Assembly: GCF_000013645.1 (NCBI RefSeq) | Contig: NC_007953.1 | Coordinates: forward strand, 372,001-436,000 | Origin: Paraburkholderia xenovorans LB400 | Lineage (GTDB): Bacteria; Pseudomonadota; Gammaproteobacteria; Burkholderiales; Burkholderiaceae | Direction of reading: 5' to 3' | DNA: 64,000 nt | Shown: positions 8,633 through 17,777 of the stretch, piece by piece | How the letters are laid out: the number at the start of each line of letters is the position of its first letter | Numbering within the stretch: the first letter of the stretch is position 1 | Notes under the pieces: model-generated | The model's database searches: none | What the model saw: only the letters and a program-made list of their open reading frames with translations | What the model was told of the DNA's origin: nothing | Translations under genes and position numbers: made by a program

Positions 8633-9058
8633 CTATGAACGAGGCGCTGGTGCGTCGGCGGGCGCAAAGCGGATCAAGGTGAGCGTCGGGGAAACCGGGT
8701 CGAACCATGCCCGTACGCGCAGGCCTATCTGCATCTGCGGCCCAGGGTTGCCGGCCATGCTGCTCATATAACGTACGCCTTCGTCCAGCATGACCTGCAC
8801 GACGGTATACGGAAGCTGGTCCCGGACCGATGGCCAGTACGCCTTATGGAAGGTGCAGAACGATTCGATGCGCCCGAGGCCGCTGAGCGCAACCCACTCT
8901 GCGTTTCGCCCGTGGCAATGCGCGCATTGCCACGCGGCGGGAAACCGGTGTGTTCCACAATCCGTGCAACGCTGAACCAGCAGAACGCCGCGAGTGGCCG
9001 CTTCCCAGTGGGGCCGGCTGTTCGGGTCGAGCGGAATTTCGGTCTGTACTGAACTCAT
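8633..9058 (-). CDS. DUF35 zinc-ribbon/OB-fold acyl-CoA-associated protein
   Basis: 141 aa. A rubredoxin-like zinc ribbon is formed by C31-x2-C34 (CTDCGTHRF) and C45-x2-C48 (CAHCHG), followed by an OB fold (GLGRIESFCTFHKAYWP; YTVVQVMLDEGVRYMSSM). DUF35 proteins act as partner subunits of thiolase-fold enzymes, as in the ChsH2-Ltp2 steroid side-chain aldolase, and bind the CoA part of the substrate. Its ATG overlaps the stop codon of the thiolase-fold gene (ATGA), so the two are translationally coupled and probably form one complex. Confidence 0.85.
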   Translation of the reverse strand: MSSVQTEIPLDPNSRPHWEAATRGVLLVQRCTDCGTHRFPAAWQCAHCHGRNAEWVALSGLGRIESFCTFHKAYWPSVRDQLPYTVVQVMLDEGVRYMSSMAGNPGPQMQIGLRVRAWFDPVSPTLTLIRFAPADAPAPRS

Positions 9059-10215
9059 TTCGGATCCTTTCCGTAGATGATCGACGTGACCACGGGGGAC
9101 GCCGCCATATACTGTATGAAGTCGGCGCCGGCGATCTGCCTCGCGTCACATTCCCCCCGTAGTTGCCTGACGGCTTCGGCATTAAGGCCCCATCCCTGCA
9201 GATAAGACTCGGAGAGGTGACCGCCGCTGGTATTGGCCGGGAACCGGCCGCCGAGGCGCAGGTGACCTTCACTGACCCAGCGGCCACTCTCGCCGGTCGG
9301 GCAGAAGCCGAACCCTTCCAGCGAAAACAGCACCGTCGGCGTGAAGTTGTCGTAGATCATCAGCCCGTCCATGTCGTTGACCGTCGTCCCGGCCATCGAG
9401 TGAACTTCCTGCGCAACCTGACGCATCGGCCGGGCCCAGAAATCATCGGGAGGAAAGCCGCCACCGGTGAACTGCGACGCCTGGCCGACGCCGCGAATAT
9501 AGACCGGCGGTTTGCGCAAGTCGCGTGCCCGCGATCCATTCGTGATAATCATGGCGACGGCCCCGTCATTGATCAGGCAGTAGTCGAGCAGCCGGAGCGG
9601 GTCACAGATAAAGCGGCTTTCGAGGTACTGTTCGAGCGTGAACGGGTCGCGCTTCACGGCAGCGGGATTCAGGCTCGCGTGGTGGCGGAACGTCATCGCC
9701 ACTTCGGCAAGCTGCGAGGCCGTGGTTCCATGGAGATGCATATGCCGTTGCATCATCAATGCATGAAACGCACCCGGCGAAGTCATGCCGTAGGGCACCC
9801 AGTGACTGTCGGCGCCCCCATAGGCGCCGGCCGCTCCGCCGAACTGGCTGGCGTCGCCGCCATACGTGATGCCGGCGCTACCGCCGTCGTTGGCGTAGAC
9901 GAGCGCCACGGTATTGACCGCGCCGCTCGAGACCAGCAGAGCGGCCGTCTGGATGCAGATGCCGCTGAAGCGGCCATGTCCCGGTGTCGCCAGCACGTAT
10001 TGCGGATTCATGCCGCACTGGTCGGCGAAGTGACTGTAACTCGGGATCCGGTTGACGATCAGCCCATCGAGGTCCGCATGAGTCAGCCCACAGTCATCGA
10101 GCGCCTCGCGCAGAGCCCATTGGGCCAGTTCATAGATATCGTGCCCGGGTAGCTTTCCATAACGCGTGGTGCCCACGCCGGCCACGGCAGGCTCGTTTTG
10201 AAGTTTTGACAACAT
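9055..10215 (-). CDS. Thiolase-fold protein (SCP-x/Ltp-like) lacking the nucleophilic cysteine
   Basis: 386 aa from ATG 10215, chosen because GGAGGAAGAA stands just upstream. The N-terminal half has thiolase topology (AVAGVGTTRYGKL; ALREALDDCGLTHADLDGL). The loop where thiolases carry the acyl-accepting Cys reads GHGRFSGICIQTAALL, with Arg-Phe-Ser-Gly in place of Cys-Ala-Ser-Gly. The C-terminal half has EGFGFCPTGESGRWV and the late motif NTSGGHLSESYLQGWG. Proteins of this branch, such as Ltp2, cleave side chains by retro-aldol chemistry instead of thiolysis, together with a DUF35 partner, which is the next gene here. The enzyme probably acts on an acyl-CoA made by the CoA ligase of this cluster. 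The substrate is unknown. Confidence 0.82.
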   Translation of the reverse strand: MLSKLQNEPAVAGVGTTRYGKLPGHDIYELAQWALREALDDCGLTHADLDGLIVNRIPSYSHFADQCGMNPQYVLATPGHGRFSGICIQTAALLVSSGAVNTVALVYANDGGSAGITYGGDASQFGGAAGAYGGADSHWVPYGMTSPGAFHALMMQRHMHLHGTTASQLAEVAMTFRHHASLNPAAVKRDPFTLEQYLESRFICDPLRLLDYCLINDGAVAMIITNGSRARDLRKPPVYIRGVGQASQFTGGGFPPDDFWARPMRQVAQEVHSMAGTTVNDMDGLMIYDNFTPTVLFSLEGFGFCPTGESGRWVSEGHLRLGGRFPANTSGGHLSESYLQGWGLNAEAVRQLRGECDARQIAGADFIQYMAASPVVTSIIYGKDPK

Positions 10216-10243
10216 CTCGGTTCTTCCTCCAGCGAAAACCACG

Positions 10244-11122
10244 TTAATAGTCGAGCAGTGATTCGGGCTGCCCGGGACCGACCGCCTCGACTGCCCAGAC
10301 CGCTCCCGTGCTGGCCGTCCCGGACACCGCTTCTCCATCGAGGTTCATCGAGGCCGACGTGACATAAAGCGTGTCGAGGCCAGGTCCGCCGAACGTGCAA
10401 CTTGTCGGGAAGGCGGTCGGCAGTTCGATCGCACGGGCGAGTACGCCGTCGGGGCGGTAGCAATGCACGGCGCCGGCGCCGAAAACGGCAACCCACACGT
10501 TTCCGTTCGCATCGACCGTCAGTCCGTCGGGTCCTCCATGGCCAGAGATCCTGATGAATTCCCGCCGATTGGCGAGTGTTCCGCTCGTGCATTCGAAGTC
10601 ATACGCGTGGACCGTTTTTGAATGCGTATCGGCAAAGTACATGGTGGTCTGCATCGGACTCCAGCCAATCCCGTTCGATAGCGTGAAGCCGCGATCGACC
10701 GGGTGTAACGCCCGGTCCGTGCCGAACCGGTATAACTGGCCAACTGGCGACACGAGGTCCCGGGCAAGGCTGCCTACCCACATCCTGCCTGCCTGATCGA
10801 CCTTGCCGTCGTTAAGGCGGTCGGCATCGAGTGCGAACGGAACGGGTTCGGCAATGATGTCGCCCGGTGCCGGACGGTCGAGCAGCAGATAGCCTCGCCG
10901 GAACAGCAGCAGCAGGCCGCCGTTGCGCCGCAAGGCGATGACCGCTGGAGGTCGGGGCAACGACCATTGGTCGAGAGCACCGCTCGCGGGATCGTGCCGC
11001 CAGAGTGTGGGGTTGGCGACATCGATCCACCAGAGCGCCTGCTCCAGCGGACTCCAGATCGGGCTTTCGCCCAATACGTTGTGACAGTCCACGGCGCACG
11101 CCAACGTGGGAGTGGTTTGCAT
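10244..11122 (-). CDS. SMP-30/gluconolactonase/LRE family protein
   Basis: 292 aa from ATG 11122. This is a six-bladed beta-propeller with the metal site of the family: Glu in HNVLGESPIWSP, Asn in GFTLSNGIGWSP and Asp in GHGGPDGLTVDANGN. Members are lactone hydrolases that use Ca2+ or Zn2+ and act in sugar-acid or cyclic-ester breakdown. The gene lies between the AAHS permease (18-base gap) and the thiolase-fold gene (29-base gap) on the same strand, so it belongs to that operon and may open a lactone intermediate of the pathway. Confidence 0.85.
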   Translation of the reverse strand: MQTTPTLACAVDCHNVLGESPIWSPLEQALWWIDVANPTLWRHDPASGALDQWSLPRPPAVIALRRNGGLLLLFRRGYLLLDRPAPGDIIAEPVPFALDADRLNDGKVDQAGRMWVGSLARDLVSPVGQLYRFGTDRALHPVDRGFTLSNGIGWSPMQTTMYFADTHSKTVHAYDFECTSGTLANRREFIRISGHGGPDGLTVDANGNVWVAVFGAGAVHCYRPDGVLARAIELPTAFPTSCTFGGPGLDTLYVTSASMNLDGEAVSGTASTGAVWAVEAVGPGQPESLLDY

Positions 11123-11139
11123 GAGTGACACAAGCAGTC

Positions 11140-12537
11140 CTACGGGTTGGTGGAAACGGGCTTCGAGGCATCCTTGTCGTGCGGGATCGCGCCGTGCTGG
11201 ATTACGCCCGCTGCCCGCGGCGTATCCCAGCGCTTGTGCGCGAGCACGGCAACCGCGGCGATGAGCGCCGGAATGACGAGGGCCGTGAAGATATCGGACA
11301 TGGACCATCCAAGGCTCAGCATCTCGGCGCCCAGCATCGCGCTGAGAATCGCCCCGATACGGCCGATGCCAAGCATCCAGCTGGATCCCGTGGCGCGGGC
11401 TTCCGTGGGGTAGTAGCCGGTGGCGAGCGCGGTCATGCCCACACTGCCGCCGCTCATGCAGAAGCCGACGACGAGGGCGAGGCCACAGAGTGCCAGGTAG
11501 TATTGCGAAGTCTCGCCGATGGCGGCCACGCTGGCCGCGCCGATCAGAAATACGCCGGCCAGTATCCAATGCTTGCTCCATCGGTCCATGGCCCAGCCGA
11601 TGGCAAGCGAACCGATCGGACCGCCAACCTGAAACATGGCCATCGCAATGGCGCTTTCGGACACGCTATAGCCGCCTCCTTCCTTGACCAGCGTCGGTAG
11701 CCAGCTGCTCAGCAGATAGATCAGGAACAGGACACAGAAGTAGCCGCACCACAGCATGGCGGTCCCCATCCGGTATTGCGGCGCGAGCACGATGCGGATC
11801 GAACTCGACCGGTGAGGCGACTGCGCATCCTGCACCAGTTCGTAAGGTGTCCGTGCGATTTCCGGGGCAATACGCGCGACGATCGCCTTCACGGCGGCGG
11901 CCCCCTTTTTTCGTGCGACCAGGAAGCCGAGCGATTCTGGCATCAGAGCCATCAGGATGACGCCGAGTATGACCGGTAGCACGCCCGCTGCGAGAACCAC
12001 GCTGCGCCAGCCGAAAGCCGGGATCATCCATGCCGAGATGAAACCGCCTCCCGCGCCTCCCGCTGTATATCCGCAGAGCGTGACGGTGATCAGGAATGAA
12101 CGCATTCTCTGCGGGGCGTATTCCGAGATCAGCGTGCTCGTATTCGGAATTGCTGCGCCAAGACCCAGGCCGGTGAGGAAACGGAAGATCACCATGCCCC
12201 TGACGTCGGATGACATCGCGGTCGCCAGCGTCCATATGCCGAAAAACAGCACATTGCTGACCACCACGGGCTTGCGGCCGTACCGGTCGGCCAGCGGGCC
12301 GCCGGCCATCGCGCCGATGGCCTGGCCGATCAGCCCCGCGCTCAATACCGCGCCCAGCGACTCATGGCTGAGTCCCCAATCGAGTTTCAGCTGGGGCGCG
12401 ATGTAGCCCATGACGACCGCGTCAAAGCCGTCGAGGACGATAGTCATGAATCCCAGAAAAACCAGCAGGGTCTGGAAGCGCCCGAATGGACGCCCGTCGA
12501 TCAGATCCCGCACGCTCAACCTTCGCAATGATGTCAT
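11140..12537 (-). CDS. MFS transporter, aromatic acid:H+ symporter (AAHS) family
   Basis: 465 aa with twelve predicted membrane segments. Helix 1 carries the AAHS signature LDGFDAVVMGYIAPQL (Asp-Gly-x-Asp), the loop 2-3 motif is GPLADRYGRKPVVV, and the loop 8-9 copy is GWAMDRWSKHW. AAHS permeases such as PcaK, BenK and GenK import aromatic or related carboxylates with protons. The ATG at 12537 has GGAGAC 6 bases upstream. It is the first gene of the minus-strand operon and is divergent from the acyl-CoA ligase, so import and CoA activation of the same acid are probably co-regulated from the gap between them. Confidence 0.9.
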   Translation of the reverse strand: MTSLRRLSVRDLIDGRPFGRFQTLLVFLGFMTIVLDGFDAVVMGYIAPQLKLDWGLSHESLGAVLSAGLIGQAIGAMAGGPLADRYGRKPVVVSNVLFFGIWTLATAMSSDVRGMVIFRFLTGLGLGAAIPNTSTLISEYAPQRMRSFLITVTLCGYTAGGAGGGFISAWMIPAFGWRSVVLAAGVLPVILGVILMALMPESLGFLVARKKGAAAVKAIVARIAPEIARTPYELVQDAQSPHRSSSIRIVLAPQYRMGTAMLWCGYFCVLFLIYLLSSWLPTLVKEGGGYSVSESAIAMAMFQVGGPIGSLAIGWAMDRWSKHWILAGVFLIGAASVAAIGETSQYYLALCGLALVVGFCMSGGSVGMTALATGYYPTEARATGSSWMLGIGRIGAILSAMLGAEMLSLGWSMSDIFTALVIPALIAAVAVLAHKRWDTPRAAGVIQHGAIPHDKDASKPVSTNP

Positions 12538-12680
12538 TGACTGTCTCCTGGCAACTGTGCTGCCAGCGCAGCCCAGTCTGCCTTTGCTTGTTTCGTAGAC
12601 GGCGTGCTTGCCCGATACCGATGCAGCATCGGTTGTCTATCGAGCTTCCTTGACGCCGTGACGAAAATGTATCAGCATAA

Positions 12681-12715
12681 GTTCTCAAATGCAAACCTAA
12701 TTCGTATTTGTGAAC
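12681..12715. promoter_or_regulatory. Inverted repeat in divergent promoter region, candidate operator
   Basis: GTTCTCAAAT and ATTTGTGAAC pair at 9 of 10 positions with 15 bases between them. They lie in the gap between the AAHS permease and the CoA ligase, 50-85 bp upstream of the ligase start. Binding by the nearby IclR protein is a plausible guess. Confidence 0.4.
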
Positions 12716-12765
12716 TGACGGGTCAAAGCCCGTGCGTTTCATTTCCTCATCGATGGAGACAAGCA

Positions 12766-14346
12766 GTGAGTAACATCCCCGAAAGCCGAACCATTCCTCG
12801 ATTGCTGCGCGAACTCGTGGCGAACCACGGCAACCGTGAGGCGCTCGTCGGGCAGGGTGAGCGCATGACTTATCAGCAACTGGGTGAGCGCGTGGAGGCA
12901 CTTGCCGCGAGGCTGATACGCACCGGCGTCAAGCGGGGCGAAAAGGTGGGCGTCCTGATGGGCAATCGGCCCGAGTGGGTGATCAGCGCCCTCGCGATCA
13001 CGAGTATCGGCGCAGTGCTCGTGTCACTCAATTCCTGGGCCACCGCGCGCGAGCTGGCCTATCTGCTTTCGCACTCGGGCTGTCGTCATCTGATTGCCAC
13101 CAGGCGTTATCTCAAGTACGACTATGCGGTGATGCTGCGAGACATGGATCCGGCCATCCGCGGCCGCCTTGCCACGGTGATCGGCGTCGACGCCGATCTG
13201 CCCGACGGTTGGCTTCCGTTTGACGATGCCGCCGACGTGGCGCGCGTGGAAGCCGGCGACGCGGTACGGGCGGCGGGCGAGCAGGTGGGCAGCGACGATA
13301 TCGCCTTCCTCCTCTATACGTCGGGGTCGACGTCGGCGCCGAAGGGAGTCCAGCTTGCGCATGGCGCGTTGATCGTCAATGGCTGGCACATCGGCGAGCG
13401 GCAGCGCATCGTACCGGGAGACCGGCTGTGGCTTGCGGTTTCGCTCTTCTGGGCGCTCGGCTGCGTGAACGCCATGATGAATCTGCTGACGCATGGCGGC
13501 TGCATCGTATTGCAGGAGGCCTTCGACGCAGGCGAGGCGCTTCACCTGATTGAAGCCGAGCGGTGTACGGTGTTTTACGGAACGCCCAACATGGCGCAGG
13601 CGCTGTACGACCATCCCGAGCGCGAACGGCACGACCTGGGCTCGTTGCGTACTGGTGGAACGCTTGGTTCGCCGGAGCAGATCGCACGCGTCATCAAGTT
13701 GGGCGTGAGCCGTGTGTGCAACATCTATGGGCTTACGGAGACCTACGGGAATTCGCATGTCACAAGTGCGGACGACGACGAGGCATTACGGCTTGTGTCC
13801 TGCGGCCAGCCGCTACCCGGAGTCGAGCAACGGATCGTCGACGCGAACGGGATCGATTTGCCCCCAGGCGAGATTGGAGAAATTCGCGTGAAAGGGCGCG
13901 TTATCGACGGGTACTACGGAAACGAGGAGCTGACGAAAGCGTCCTTTGACGAGCAGGGCTACTTCAGGACCGGAGATCTCGGCTACGTCGATTCGCAGGG
14001 TTATCTCTACTATCGTGGCCGTTCGAAGGAGATGATCAAGACGGGCGGCATCAACGTTTCGCCCGCCGACGTCGAGTCCGTGCTGAGCGCGCATCCGGCG
14101 ATCTATCTCGCCTATGTCGTCGGCGTGCCCGACCCGGTGAGGGACGAGGAGATCGGGGCTCTCGTCGTCCTGGAGAACGGCGCCAGCATGGCTTCCGATG
14201 AAATCCTGCAATACTGCAGGCAGAATCTCGCCGCCTACAAGGTTCCCCGCCGGCTTCGCTTCGTCTCCGAGGGCGAACTCCCGATGACCACCACCGGGAA
14301 GGTACAGAAGAACAGGCTGGCTGAAATGTTCTTTCCCCCGGCGTAG
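12766..14346 (+). CDS. Acyl-CoA ligase (AMP-binding, ANL superfamily)
   Basis: 526 aa from GTG 12766, preceded by GGAGAC; the open frame extends upstream, but those residues do not match the family. The ATP-binding loop is LLYTSGSTSAPKGVQL (about residues 175-190), the A5 motif is IYGLTETYGNSH, the hinge is YFRTGDLGYVDSQGYLYYRG, and the catalytic Lys is in PMTTTGKVQKNRL near the C-terminus. It activates a carboxylic acid to its acyl-CoA via acyl-AMP. The divergent permease and the CoA-dependent thiolase-fold/DUF35 pair suggest one pathway. The substrate class (aromatic, terpenoid or fatty) cannot be read from the sequence. Confidence 0.88.
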   Translation: MSNIPESRTIPRLLRELVANHGNREALVGQGERMTYQQLGERVEALAARLIRTGVKRGEKVGVLMGNRPEWVISALAITSIGAVLVSLNSWATARELAYLLSHSGCRHLIATRRYLKYDYAVMLRDMDPAIRGRLATVIGVDADLPDGWLPFDDAADVARVEAGDAVRAAGEQVGSDDIAFLLYTSGSTSAPKGVQLAHGALIVNGWHIGERQRIVPGDRLWLAVSLFWALGCVNAMMNLLTHGGCIVLQEAFDAGEALHLIEAERCTVFYGTPNMAQALYDHPERERHDLGSLRTGGTLGSPEQIARVIKLGVSRVCNIYGLTETYGNSHVTSADDDEALRLVSCGQPLPGVEQRIVDANGIDLPPGEIGEIRVKGRVIDGYYGNEELTKASFDEQGYFRTGDLGYVDSQGYLYYRGRSKEMIKTGGINVSPADVESVLSAHPAIYLAYVVGVPDPVRDEEIGALVVLENGASMASDEILQYCRQNLAAYKVPRRLRFVSEGELPMTTTGKVQKNRLAEMFFPPA

Positions 14347-15100
14347 GATCGGCCCCCGCTGCTGTCCCTTCGGAACTGCGCACCCGATCCCGGCAAGCTC
14401 GTCGAGCGTCAGCGTAATATTCGCGCCGCCGATGGCCTCGGCGGGTCGGTCTCTGCGCCGCGCCCCGATCAATGGCACCGAGTCGTCCGCTGTGCGGCGG
14501 CTCACGCAATAGCGAGCTGTGCCACGGTCACGCCCTTGGCGTCGCCAATCTCGCGCAGCGCATCGACGAAAACAGGATTGCGTTAGACATTCCCCCGCGG
14601 GAACCGCGGCGAGTGGGCGCGAAAGTCACCGGCCCCCGAGGAGCCTTGCCAGCGATCGCTGATGAGCCCTCCGCGACAGCACGCCAAAGGCGGTGATGCT
14701 GATGCCTGGCTCGCGACAAGCGGCGAAATTGCCGTCTTCGATCCCTCGCGACAACAGTGAATATTCAATCTGAAGTTCGCCGCCCGGATGTCCCGAAGCT
14801 GCCCGACGAATCGTGCTAGCCCCATTTTCGACGGGCCAACATGACGGTAGCCCAGCCTCCCCCTATCAGCGATGGCGCCAACGGTATCCTCGATGGGTAC
14901 GCTGGATCGAAGCAGGGAGGGCGGTAGACGTCGATGTGGTCGAGGCCGAGCCGTTGCAGCGAATAGGCGAGAAAATACTTCACCGCAGCGGGACGTGCTT
15001 CGTATCGGCTGCAGCCGCCGGCCGGATTGCGCATGGCGCCCATTTCACACTGGTCATGAAATTTTCGCGGGAGTTCTCTCGCCAGCAATCGTTCCCGATG
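14347..15100 (-). pseudogene. Aldo/keto reductase pseudogene, multiple frameshifts
   Basis: The minus strand carries successive pieces of a YakC-like aldo/keto reductase in different frames. In order they are GAMRNPAGG and FLAYSLQRLGLDHIDVYR near 14960-15050, ELQIEYSLLSRGIEDG near 14740, GLISDRW then GDFRAHSPRFPRG near 14600-14690, IGDAKGVTVAQLAIA near 14530, and DDSVPLIGARRRDRPAEAIG near 14430. Intact members are NADPH-dependent reductases of about 330 aa. At least three frame changes and the lack of an N-terminus make this a dead gene. The C-terminal end is convergent with the CoA ligase. Confidence 0.75.
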
Positions 15101-15282
15101 GCGCAGGGCGTGCAGACTGGTGGTCGTCGCAACGCAGCGACGAAGAGCGTTCCCCAGCGAGCTTACGATCCGGATAGAGGCGGCGGTGCCGCGCGTTAGC
15201 GGGCGTGCTGCGCATTAGCGGACGTGTTTCACATTGGAGCACTCAGGCCGGATTCAAATTACGTTCCAGCTTTTTCACACGC

Positions 15283-16023
15283 TCAATGGAATGCCGTACC
15301 GCCATCTACAGCGAGAATCTGACCCGTCATCATCTTCGCGCCGTCGCTGACCAGATAAAGGCAGGCGGCAATCAGATCTTCGGGTTGCTCGCGATTGGGG
15401 ATGCTCTGTGCGGCGATGGCCTGGGCTATCAGTTCATCGGAATAGGCTTCATTCCTTTGAACGCCTTCGGTCATGGTGAGGCCGGGCGCGATCGCGTTTA
15501 CGGTGATCCCGTCGCGTCCAAGTTCGCGCGCAAGCCCCCGGGTCATAATTGCGACTGCCCCCTTGCTGGCGACGTAGTGCAACATAGGCGGCATGCCGAT
15601 AAAAATCGTCGCCGACGTGAGATTAACGATACGCCCCCATTTGCGTTCACGCATGCGCGGAGCGACCGCCTGACTGCATAGGAACGGCGCCATCGTGTTG
15701 ATTGTCATTACCCGCAGCCATTCCTCGGGCGCGATGTGCTCGAACGGCGTCGGCGCCAGCTCGGAAGCCAGCGCCGCATTATTGATGAGGATATCGACTG
15801 GCCCGTGGGCAGCTTCAATGTTGGCAACACAAGTCTTGACGCTCATTGGGTCAGCGACATCGCACTGAGCTCGTTCGACGCAGCCTGCCTGCTGAGCGCC
15901 ATCCCATGCGATGTCGACGCCGATGACTTCCGCACCGCTCGACGCCAGCGCTTGCGCCAGAGTAGCGCCGATGCCGGTCGCCGCACCGGTTACCATCGCA
16001 ATCTTTCCCTTGAGACTCATCAT
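15283..16023 (-). CDS. Short-chain dehydrogenase/reductase (SDR)
   Basis: 246 aa, a classical SDR. The cofactor loop is TGAATGIG (residues about 12-19), Asp after strand beta-2 (GVDIAW) points to NAD(H), and NNAA, Ser in LTSATIF and Tyr-x3-Lys in YVASK form the active site. The C-terminus MTGQILAVDGG is typical. It oxidises or reduces a hydroxyl/keto group. GAAAGGAAAAC precedes the double ATG. It is separated from the CoA-ligase cluster by a dead aldo/keto reductase, so whether it belongs to that pathway is open. Confidence 0.9.
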   Translation of the reverse strand: MMSLKGKIAMVTGAATGIGATLAQALASSGAEVIGVDIAWDGAQQAGCVERAQCDVADPMSVKTCVANIEAAHGPVDILINNAALASELAPTPFEHIAPEEWLRVMTINTMAPFLCSQAVAPRMRERKWGRIVNLTSATIFIGMPPMLHYVASKGAVAIMTRGLARELGRDGITVNAIAPGLTMTEGVQRNEAYSDELIAQAIAAQSIPNREQPEDLIAACLYLVSDGAKMMTGQILAVDGGTAFH

Positions 16024-16201
16024 GTTTTCCTTTCAAACCTTGCAGGTGAGGAAGGTGGCCTCTGCGGGCACCAGACCGGTTGGCCGCTTCCCTCCGCCTG
16101 GCGTACCGTTGTTTCAATCGGACGGCAGCGCCCATTGCTTCGGCTGCATGAACAAGTGCCGTTTGCCGGCACGGTGATATAAGGTTACTCCTTAGTGTCC
16201 A

Positions 16202-16495
16202 GGGTCTGTTTAAAATGTGTTTACGTCCTCTCTTTTGCGTAAGCGGGACGGGATGATTCGAACGCTGCTGAGTGACGACGCCTGGAAGAGAGTCGAAGCG
16301 ATCTTGCCGGGCAAGGACGGCGATCGTGGTGGAACGGCTACGGACAATCGCTGGTTCGTCGAAGCGGTGCTGTGGATAGGCCACACCGGCGGCCCGTGGC
16401 GCGACCTGCCAGCGGAATTCGGTCGCTGGCACCCGTGTAAATGCGCTTTTCCCGATGGCGACGCAGAGGTATCTGGCAGCGCGTCGCGCTTGCGC
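16202..16495 (+). mobile_element. IS5-family transposase N-terminal fragment with left-end sequence
   Basis: A terminal-inverted-repeat-like start (GGGTCTGTTTAAAATG at 16202) precedes ATG 16253, which opens MIRTLLSDDAWKRVEAILPG and DNRWFVEAVLWIGHTGGPW, the N-terminus of IS5/IS427-group transposases. The frame then breaks near 16440, and the next piece (RFSRWRRRGIWQRV) appears one frame over. The DDE catalytic region is missing, so this is an inactive fragment. Confidence 0.75.
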
Positions 16496-16499
16496 TGGC

Positions 16500-16998
16500 T
16501 GGGAAGCGATTACGCGGAAGCTGGCCTGGAATAAAGGGAAGTCGCCACGGTGTTATGACGCCACGAGTGCGGCCACGGCTTATCGCGCGCACCGTGAGAA
16601 AAGTCGGCGGCAGCGCAAACTGCGTGCAGGAAGCAGGCTGTATTGGGACGTGCATCATCACCTGGTCTATCGGCGCTGGTTCCCCTCAGCAAATTGCTGC
16701 CAGATTACGGGAAATGTACCCGGACAACCCGAGTCAGCGCGTAAGTCACGAGACGATCTACGCTGCGATTTACACCCGCCCTCGCGGTGGCTGGGAGCCG
16801 GCCATGATCGAGGCACTGCGCCAGCAAAGGCCCACGCGCGGCGCCACCCGCGGGACCCTCGCTCGCTAAAGCTTCGTGCCCGAAGAGCTGCGCATTGTTC
16901 ATCGGCTTGAGGAAATCGCAACGCGAAAATGGGCTGGACACTGGGAAGGCGACCTGATCAAAGGCGCTTTCAATCGCTCCTGCGTTGGAACGTTGGGA
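16500..16998 (+). mobile_element. IS30-family transposase fragment
   Basis: Pieces of an IS30 transposase follow in different frames: SPRCYDATSAATAYRAHR, YWDVHHHLVYRRW, QQIAARLREMYPDNPSQRVS then HETIYAAIYTRPRGG, and VPEELRIVHRLEEIATRKWA then GHWEGDLIKGAFNRSC. The start and the C-terminal DDE residues are lost. It is fused on its left to the IS5 piece and on its right to an IS110 piece. Confidence 0.75.
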
Positions 16999-17084
16999 AG
17001 GCGATGGTCATGGAATCGGCTGCCGCTGGATTGGCAAACCGTTGCACTTGACTCCTGTGAGCGCCCGGAGATCGTATGGTCGGC

Positions 17085-17300
17085 AGCTCGGGCGGTCCTA
17101 CGTGTCGTCGTGAGCTACGAGGTGGCCCAGGACGCGTTCTGGATCTATCGTGGCAGGCTCGCGGGATCGAATGGTATGTCGTCGATCCCGCGAGCATCCC
17201 GATTGAACGCCAGAAGCGGCGCGCCAGGACGGACCGGCTTCAGGCCCTCGCGGCTGACTGCAACAGGCCACCATCCATTCCGCGATGCAGCGGAAGGAAT
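17085..17300 (+). mobile_element. IS110-family transposase fragment
   Basis: VVVSYEVAQDAFWIYR, then, one frame over, ARGIEWYVVDPASIPIERQ and RRARTDRLQAL correspond to the N-terminal catalytic part of IS110/IS1111 transposases. The rest is absent. Confidence 0.65.
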
Positions 17301-17340
17301 TACACACATTAGTCGAGAGGTTAGCTCGGTAACGACCTGA

Positions 17341-17777
17341 CAAACTACTACTCATAGAAGGTTACGTTGAATCCAGTTCCCATTGCAGGGAAAGTGGCGG
17401 AAAATGCTCGCCAGGAGAGCAGATCGACCGATGCTTTCGCTACAGCCGACCCTTGCTTACTTTGAAAAAGAGCCGCAGGCGATGCTGCGGCCGACAAACA
17501 CACACATCGAACGTTGGGGACGCTGACATGCCTTGTTATGTTATCCAGGCTCGCTGCAGATGCAAACCGGGTGTCTTGAGTGATGACTTCCGTCTTTGCG
17601 CCAAGACATGCTGGATATGCATGTGGCGGTACTTCACCGGCAGGGTGGTCACATAAAAACCACACAGAGCCATCCGCGAGGGCTAAAAGGGCAGTATCGT
17701 CCGGCAACCTGTCGCGGCTCGAGCTCTCCTGAAGTTTGGCTCCTGTGGTTCGTCGCAGGCAGCCCAAAACGGGATTC
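17341..17777. other. Gap with no gene seen
   Basis: About 440 bases between the IS110 fragment and the receiver-domain ORF. A long minus-strand open frame here (17348-18028) has no domain signature and overlaps the receiver ORF. Confidence 0.4.

Noticed and set aside
9163-10152. 329-aa plus-strand open frame
   Set aside because: Antisense to the thiolase-fold gene, whose motifs and ribosome-binding site are clear.
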